A DNA stretch of 64,000 nucleotides. Source: Pannonibacter phragmitetus DSM 14782 (GTDB lineage: Bacteria > Pseudomonadota > Alphaproteobacteria > Rhizobiales > Stappiaceae). The DNA is taken from contig NZ_KB908220.1 of the NCBI RefSeq assembly GCF_000382365.1, forward strand, positions 62,001-126,000, in the 5' to 3' direction. The translations under genes were made by a program, and so were the position numbers. Shown piece after piece: positions 60,284 through 64,000 of this stretch. The notes beneath the pieces are model-generated. The model worked only from the letters and a program-made list of their open reading frames with translations, had not been told where the DNA came from and searched no databases. Each line of letters starts with the position of its first letter. The first letter of the stretch is position 1.

Positions 60284-61098
60284 GCAAGACCAGCGCCAGC
60301 ATCCCGCGGCTGCGCATTTCGCGCGGCCGCAGCGGCAAGGGAGAGCGCAGGCTGCCGGCGGAAGTGCCGGTGGCCCTGTCCTACAATGGCTCCACCCATG
60401 CGGTGATGATGGCAACCCCGGCGGATCTGGAAGACTTCGCCTATGGCTTTTCGCTGAATGAAGGCATCGCGGAACCGGACGAGATCCGCGAGCTTGAAGT
60501 TGCGGAAACGGAAGACGGCATCGACCTGCGCATCTGGTTGAGCGAGAGCGCAGGCAACCGCCACAATGACCGGCGGCGCACGGTCACCGGGCCGGTGGGC
60601 TGCGGGCTCTGCGGGCTCGACAGCCTGAAGGCGGCCCGCCGCCCCCTGCCCCCGGTGCCGGATACGGGCTTTGCCATGAGCGAAGCGGAGGTGCTTGCCG
60701 CCGCCGCGAGCCTTACCGCCCATCAGCCGCTGCAAGACGAAACCCGCGCCGTACATGCCGCCGCCTTCTGGCAGGGCGGACAGATCATCGCTGCGCGTGA
60801 GGACGTTGGCCGCCACAATGCACTGGACAAGCTGACCGGCGCGCTGCTGCGGCAGGATGCAGGCCAGAGCCGCGCCGGAGCCTTCATCATCACCTCGCGC
60901 ATTTCCATCGACATGGTGCAGAAATGCGCGAGCTTCGGCGCGCCCGTGCTCATCGCCGTCTCCGCCCCGACGCTGGCCGCAGTGGACCTTGCGGAAGACT
61001 GCGGCATCACACTGGCGGCACTGGTGCGTGCGGACAGTTTCGAAATTTTCACCCATCCCGACCGGATCAAGCTGCAAGAGGACGCCCATGTCGCCTGA
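60280..61098 (+). CDS. fdhD: Formate dehydrogenase sulfurtransferase FdhD
   Basis: Predicted 272-residue accessory protein (also called FdsC) that passes sulfur to the molybdenum cofactor before insertion into the formate dehydrogenase. The essential CxxC is CGLC at 108-111 in GPVGCGLCG. Other family phrases are PADLEDFAYGFSLNEGI (about 47-63), AREDVGRHNALDKL and TSRISIDMVQKCA. Its start overlaps the fdsA stop by four bases, and its end overlaps fdsD by eleven, so production is coupled to the subunits. Confidence 0.95.
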   Translation: MSKTSASIPRLRISRGRSGKGERRLPAEVPVALSYNGSTHAVMMATPADLEDFAYGFSLNEGIAEPDEIRELEVAETEDGIDLRIWLSESAGNRHNDRRRTVTGPVGCGLCGLDSLKAARRPLPPVPDTGFAMSEAEVLAAAASLTAHQPLQDETRAVHAAAFWQGGQIIAAREDVGRHNALDKLTGALLRQDAGQSRAGAFIITSRISIDMVQKCASFGAPVLIAVSAPTLAAVDLAEDCGITLAALVRADSFEIFTHPDRIKLQEDAHVA

Positions 61099-61303
61099 CA
61101 AGCTCGTCTACATGGCCAACCAGATCGCCAAATTCATGGAAACCAAGCCCCACGCCGAAGGCGTCGAGGGCGTTGCGTCCCATATCAACGACTTCTGGGA
61201 ACCGCGCATGCGCCGCCAGTTCTTCGAAATCATCGACACCGGCGGCCAAGGCCTGCGCCCGCTGGTGCTGGAAGCTTCAGAAAAAATCAGAAGGCCGCAG
61301 TAG
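61088..61303 (+). CDS. fdsD: NAD-dependent formate dehydrogenase, delta subunit
   Basis: Predicted 71-residue small subunit of the soluble formate dehydrogenase. The sequence MSPDKLVYMANQIAKFM and the core HINDFWEPRMRRQ are the hallmarks of the FdsD family, thought to help assembly or stability of the oligomer. It has no cysteine or cofactor motif. The start lies within the end of fdhD. It closes the operon fdsG-fdsB-fdsA-fdhD-fdsD. A seven-base-pair hairpin (GTGCTGC / GCAGCAC at 61304-61325) begins right after its stop codon. Confidence 0.95.
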   Translation: MSPDKLVYMANQIAKFMETKPHAEGVEGVASHINDFWEPRMRRQFFEIIDTGGQGLRPLVLEASEKIRRPQ

Positions 61304-61562
61304 GTGCTGCATTCCCCAGCAGCACGCGCATGCAACTCAGGACAGCAGCAGCACCCCGGTTTATTTGCCGGATACACCTCTCCCCTGAAGTTGAAATCAA
61401 AATACAACTTTTCAGACAAGCTCGAAAGGACATAACTCTTCAGACAAATCAGGAGATAGATATAAATCTAAAAATATACAACAGGCACAAAAAACTCTTC
61501 TGCAGCAAGATATAGCGTAATGTAATTTTGTTACAAAAAGTATTCAAGTCAAACCACAAGGA
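61304..61562. other. AT-rich spacer between the formate dehydrogenase operon and phosphatase gene
   Basis: About 260 bases, clearly richer in A and T than the rest of the window, with no gene. It holds the hairpin after fdsD and an inverted repeat TGTAA / TTACA with centre TTTTG (61521-61535). The latter may be a regulator site or part of the phosphatase promoter region; nothing more can be said by eye. Confidence 0.6.
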
Positions 61563-61580
61563 CTGTTATATCAACGTCAT
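61563..61580 (+). promoter_or_regulatory. Pho box upstream of the alkaline phosphatase gene
   Basis: Two seven-base direct repeats with a four-base spacer, CTGTTAT-ATCA-ACGTCAT, match the PhoB consensus CTGTCAT-N4-CTGTCAT at six and five of seven positions. It ends 36 bases before the phosphatase ATG, a usual place for a PhoB-activated promoter. Control by phosphate starvation is inferred. Confidence 0.7.
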
Positions 61581-61616
61581 ACTGGGGGCTTATGCGGATC
61601 AACGTTAGATCTGCTC

Positions 61617-63383
61617 ATGAGGCTCTCCATGCGTAAACTTCTTCTTGCTCTTGCATCTGCCACCATGCTGGCGGGGACGGCAAATGCCGCCACCGTATAT
61701 CCGATCGACCGCGCCACCGTGCTGGCGGGCTCCCCGTTTGATTTCAAGGTCGAGTTCAACTCGGTCATCAAGCCGGAGGACGTGAAGGTCACCGTCAACG
61801 GCAAGGCCTATGATGCCGTATTCGGCAAGAAGGCTGACTTCGTGGCCGAGGAAAAGGGCAAGGAAGACAAGATCCTTGGCTCCGCCCTCATCCTGCGTGA
61901 CCTGACCATTGCCGCTCCCGGCGCCTACACCGTTGAAGTGACTGCCGGCGGCGAGACCAGGTCCGTCACCTGGGACGTCTACGGCACCAGCGCGACGCCC
62001 AAGGCCAAGAACATCATCTTCCTGATTGCCGACGGCCTGTCTGTCGGTCATCGCACCGCTGCCCGCATCATGTCCAAGGGCATGACCGAGGGCAAGGCAG
62101 ACGGCCGTCTTGCCATGGATGACATTCCGCTGGCCGCGTTCATCGGCACGTCCTCGACCCATTCCATCGCAACCGACAGCGCCAACACGATGTCGGCCTA
62201 CATGACCGGCCACAAGGCCCGCGTGAACGCGCTCGGCGTCTATGCCGACCGCACCCCGGCCACGCTGGACGACCCCAAGGTCGAGACCATTGCCGAAGCC
62301 CTGCGCCGCACCACGAAGAAATCGATCGGCATCGTTTCCACTGCTGAAGTGGAAGACGCGACGCCCGCCGCAGTGGTCGCCCATACCCGCAGCCGAGGTG
62401 ACAAGGCTGCCATCGTTGGCATGCTCTATGGCGTTCAGCCTGAAGTCCTGCTGGGTGGCGGTTCTGCCTATTTCCTCAGCAAGGACGTTCCCGGCTCCAA
62501 GCGGAAGGATGACAAGGACTACATCGCCATGTTCAAGGATGCCGGCTACACGCTGGCAACCGACAAGACGGAACTGACCGCTGCTTCCGGCAGCAACAGC
62601 GGCAAGCTGCTCGGCCTGTTCCACACCGGCAACATGGACGTGACGCTGGACCGAGACTTCCTCAAGAAGGGCACGGTTGAAAAGTTCCCGAACCAGCCCG
62701 GTCTCGTGGAGATGACGCAGGTTGCTCTCGACCAGCTGTCGAAGAACCCGGAAGGCTTCTTCCTGATGGTAGAATCCGGTTCGGTCGACAAGATGAGCCA
62801 TCCGCTGGACTGGGATCGGGCCATCATCGAAACCATTGAGTTCGACAAGGCCGTCGCCGTTGCCCGTGAATTTGCAACAAAGAACCCGGACACGCTGATC
62901 ATTGTCACCGGCGACCACACCCATGGCGTCGGCATCATCGGCACCGTGGATGACAACAAGCCGGGTGAGGAAATGCGCGAAAAGGTCGGCACCTATGACG
63001 ATGCCGGCTTCCCGAACTACGAAGACAAGAACGGTGACGGTTATCCGGACAGCGTTGACGTGTCGCGCCGCCTGTTCATGGCGGCAAACAACGGCCCGGA
63101 CCATTACGAAACCTTCCGTCCGAAGCTCGACGGCCCGTTCGTTCCCGCCATCAAGAACGAAAAGGGCGAATACGTCGCCAACGAAGCCTACAAGGACGTT
63201 CCGGGTGCGGTCTTCGTGCAGGGTAACATCCCGAAAGACGGCGACTCGGGCGTGCATGCCGTGGACGATGTGGTGCTGCAGGCCACTGGCCCCGGCTCCG
63301 AGGGCTTCCGTGGCTACATGGAGCAGAGCGACGTCTACAAGGTCCTGGCGGACACCTTCGCCCTGGGCGCTGCGGCCAAGTAA
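61617..63383 (+). CDS. Secreted alkaline phosphatase (PhoA superfamily) with N-terminal beta domain
   Basis: Predicted 588-residue exported phosphatase. A signal peptide ends at ANA (about 24). An added beta-rich domain (about 25-118) precedes the alkaline phosphatase fold. Metal and catalytic text: FLIADGL (Asp), ATDSANTMSAYMTGHK (Ser nucleophile after Asp), MVESGSVDKMSHPLD, VTGDHTHG and the late HAVDDV. The nucleophile motif DSANT differs from the DSAAT of E. coli PhoA. It is a zinc/magnesium type rather than PhoX. A second ATG four codons on could also serve; no clear ribosome site precedes either. A Pho box lies upstream. Confidence 0.93.
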   Translation: MRLSMRKLLLALASATMLAGTANAATVYPIDRATVLAGSPFDFKVEFNSVIKPEDVKVTVNGKAYDAVFGKKADFVAEEKGKEDKILGSALILRDLTIAAPGAYTVEVTAGGETRSVTWDVYGTSATPKAKNIIFLIADGLSVGHRTAARIMSKGMTEGKADGRLAMDDIPLAAFIGTSSTHSIATDSANTMSAYMTGHKARVNALGVYADRTPATLDDPKVETIAEALRRTTKKSIGIVSTAEVEDATPAAVVAHTRSRGDKAAIVGMLYGVQPEVLLGGGSAYFLSKDVPGSKRKDDKDYIAMFKDAGYTLATDKTELTAASGSNSGKLLGLFHTGNMDVTLDRDFLKKGTVEKFPNQPGLVEMTQVALDQLSKNPEGFFLMVESGSVDKMSHPLDWDRAIIETIEFDKAVAVAREFATKNPDTLIIVTGDHTHGVGIIGTVDDNKPGEEMREKVGTYDDAGFPNYEDKNGDGYPDSVDVSRRLFMAANNGPDHYETFRPKLDGPFVPAIKNEKGEYVANEAYKDVPGAVFVQGNIPKDGDSGVHAVDDVVLQATGPGSEGFRGYMEQSDVYKVLADTFALGAAAK

Positions 63384-63405
63384 TCCGGCCTGAAACTGGA
63401 AAACG

Positions 63406-63437
63406 GGACAGGCGGCGAAACGCTGCCTGTCCTCTTG
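63406..63437 (+). terminator. Hairpin terminator after the alkaline phosphatase gene
   Basis: Twelve-base-pair stem with one G-T pair, GGACAGGCGGCG and CGCTGCCTGTCC, around AAA, followed by TCTTGC. It lies before the start of the next gene. Confidence 0.7.
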
Positions 63438-63467
63438 CACTTGAGACAAGGACACAGGAGCCTGACC

Positions 63468-63932
63468 GTGACCTCAATACCCCGTGGCCTGATCACACGC
63501 CGTCAGATGCTCGGCAGCCTTGCAGCGTTGCCCTTTCTGGGAAGCGCGTTTCCCGCAAATGCCAGCGAGACTCTGACTTTCAACGAGCTTTACAAAAGCT
63601 TTGGGGTGTTGGGTTTGCAGTTTTCGGACAAGGTGATCCGGCTGAAAGGCAGCGCGGTCTCGATCAGCGGCTTCATGGCACCACCCCTCAAGGCGGAAGC
63701 CAACTTCTTCGTCCTGACAGAAATTCCCATGTCGCTCTGCCCCTTCTGCTCCTCCGATGCAGACTGGCCGGACAACATCATGGTCGTTTATCTGGCCCGC
63801 AAGCAAACCTTCGTGCAGTTCAACAAGCCGATCATGGCCACCGGTGAACTGGAAAACGGTTCCTGGACGGATCCGGACACCGGCTTCGTCAGCCAGCTGC
63901 GCCTGCGCAATGCCTCCTTCGAGACGGTCTGA
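63468..63932 (+). CDS. Tat-exported protein of unknown function (CPFC motif)
   Basis: Predicted 154-residue exported protein. The GTG start follows ACAGGAG. The N-terminus contains ITRRQMLGSLAALPFLGSAF, which looks like a Tat signal (twin arginine followed by a hydrophobic core), ending near ANA. The mature part is beta-rich and has one striking motif, SLCPFCSSDADWPDN, with two cysteines in CPFC. The fold resembles small OB-like exported proteins found beside LolCDE-like ABC genes, but I cannot name a family with confidence. The following gene appears to encode an ABC ATPase and starts four bases after the stop. Confidence 0.75.
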   Translation: MTSIPRGLITRRQMLGSLAALPFLGSAFPANASETLTFNELYKSFGVLGLQFSDKVIRLKGSAVSISGFMAPPLKAEANFFVLTEIPMSLCPFCSSDADWPDNIMVVYLARKQTFVQFNKPIMATGELENGSWTDPDTGFVSQLRLRNASFETV

Positions 63933-63936
63933 TCAG

Positions 63937-64000
63937 ATGCTTTCACTTGATATTTCTCAGCTGGAGATGCGGTTCGCGGGTCTCACCGAACCGGTTCTCG
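63937..64000 (+). CDS. Probable ABC transporter ATPase, first codons only (cut by window edge)
   Basis: An ATG four bases after the preceding stop opens MLSLDISQLEMRFAGLTEPVL before the window ends. The first residues look like the start of an ABC ATPase of the LolD/MacB group (a short strand, then MRF and the usual pre-Walker segment), but Walker A is outside the window. Confidence in a coding start is fair, in the product low. It is probably co-transcribed with the Tat-exported protein gene. Confidence 0.5.
   Translation, partial: MLSLDISQLEMRFAGLTEPVL

Overview
The window is a high-GC alphaproteobacterial chromosome segment of the Hyphomicrobiales type, perhaps close to Stappiaceae (Stappia, Labrenzia or Pannonibacter-like); that placement is an inference from gene order and protein character, not from a search. 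Supporting signs are the order prfB-mrcA-amiC next to rne, a glnB-glnA pair behind a sigma-54 promoter, an RNase E with a long acidic insert, and dense ABC and TRAP uptake genes. No rRNA, CRISPR array, prophage, integrase or transposase gene was seen. The only RNA gene recognised is a tRNA-Leu(UAG).

Left part (1-28.9 kb), mostly core genes: the N-terminus of trigger factor, tRNA-Leu, NAD(P)HX repair enzyme, PII and glutamine synthetase, an orphan Cys/His protein, tyrS, a large AsmA-like envelope protein, bcp, a ferritin-like protein, an M23 peptidase, prfB with its programmed +1 frameshift, PBP1A and the AmiC amidase (all three leftward), RNase E, an aminotransferase, then a rightward run of M48 peptidase, DsbA-like protein, aroQ, accB, accC and aat.

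Middle part (28.9-48.3 kb), catabolic island. A leftward set of eight genes (29.2-37.4 kb), a divergent IclR regulator and a FucU mutarotase encode a complete non-phosphorylating L-fucose route with its own ABC importer. Next to it (39.2-46.8 kb) a GntR-type regulator and a Gfo/Idh/MocA protein diverge from an SsuD-like monooxygenase, an aldo/keto reductase, a flavin reductase and a TRAP transporter. This set matches the enzyme logic of oxidative sulfoquinovose degradation (sulfo-SMO pathway), with the Gfo/Idh/MocA protein as a candidate NAD-dependent sulfoquinovosidase and a TRAP system in place of the ABC importer of the characterised Agrobacterium cluster. A YeiH/TauZ-type putative sulfate/sulfite exporter follows, in a separate transcription unit. 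I consider this the most interesting system here.

Right part (48.4-64 kb): a sigma-54 activator and membrane histidine kinase lie upstream of an OFA-family (oxalate/formate type) transporter that has its own sigma-54 promoter. A LysR regulator and the full NAD-dependent molybdenum formate dehydrogenase operon fdsG-fdsB-fdsA-fdhD-fdsD follow. An AT-rich spacer with a Pho box precedes an alkaline phosphatase. The window ends in a Tat-exported protein and the first codons of a probable ABC ATPase.

Palindromic repeats sit at the junctions between the catabolic modules (28.96, 39.0, 46.8 and 51.9 kb). Two of them are copies of one roughly 0.2 kb element with terminal inverted repeats, which suggests the island was assembled from separate blocks.
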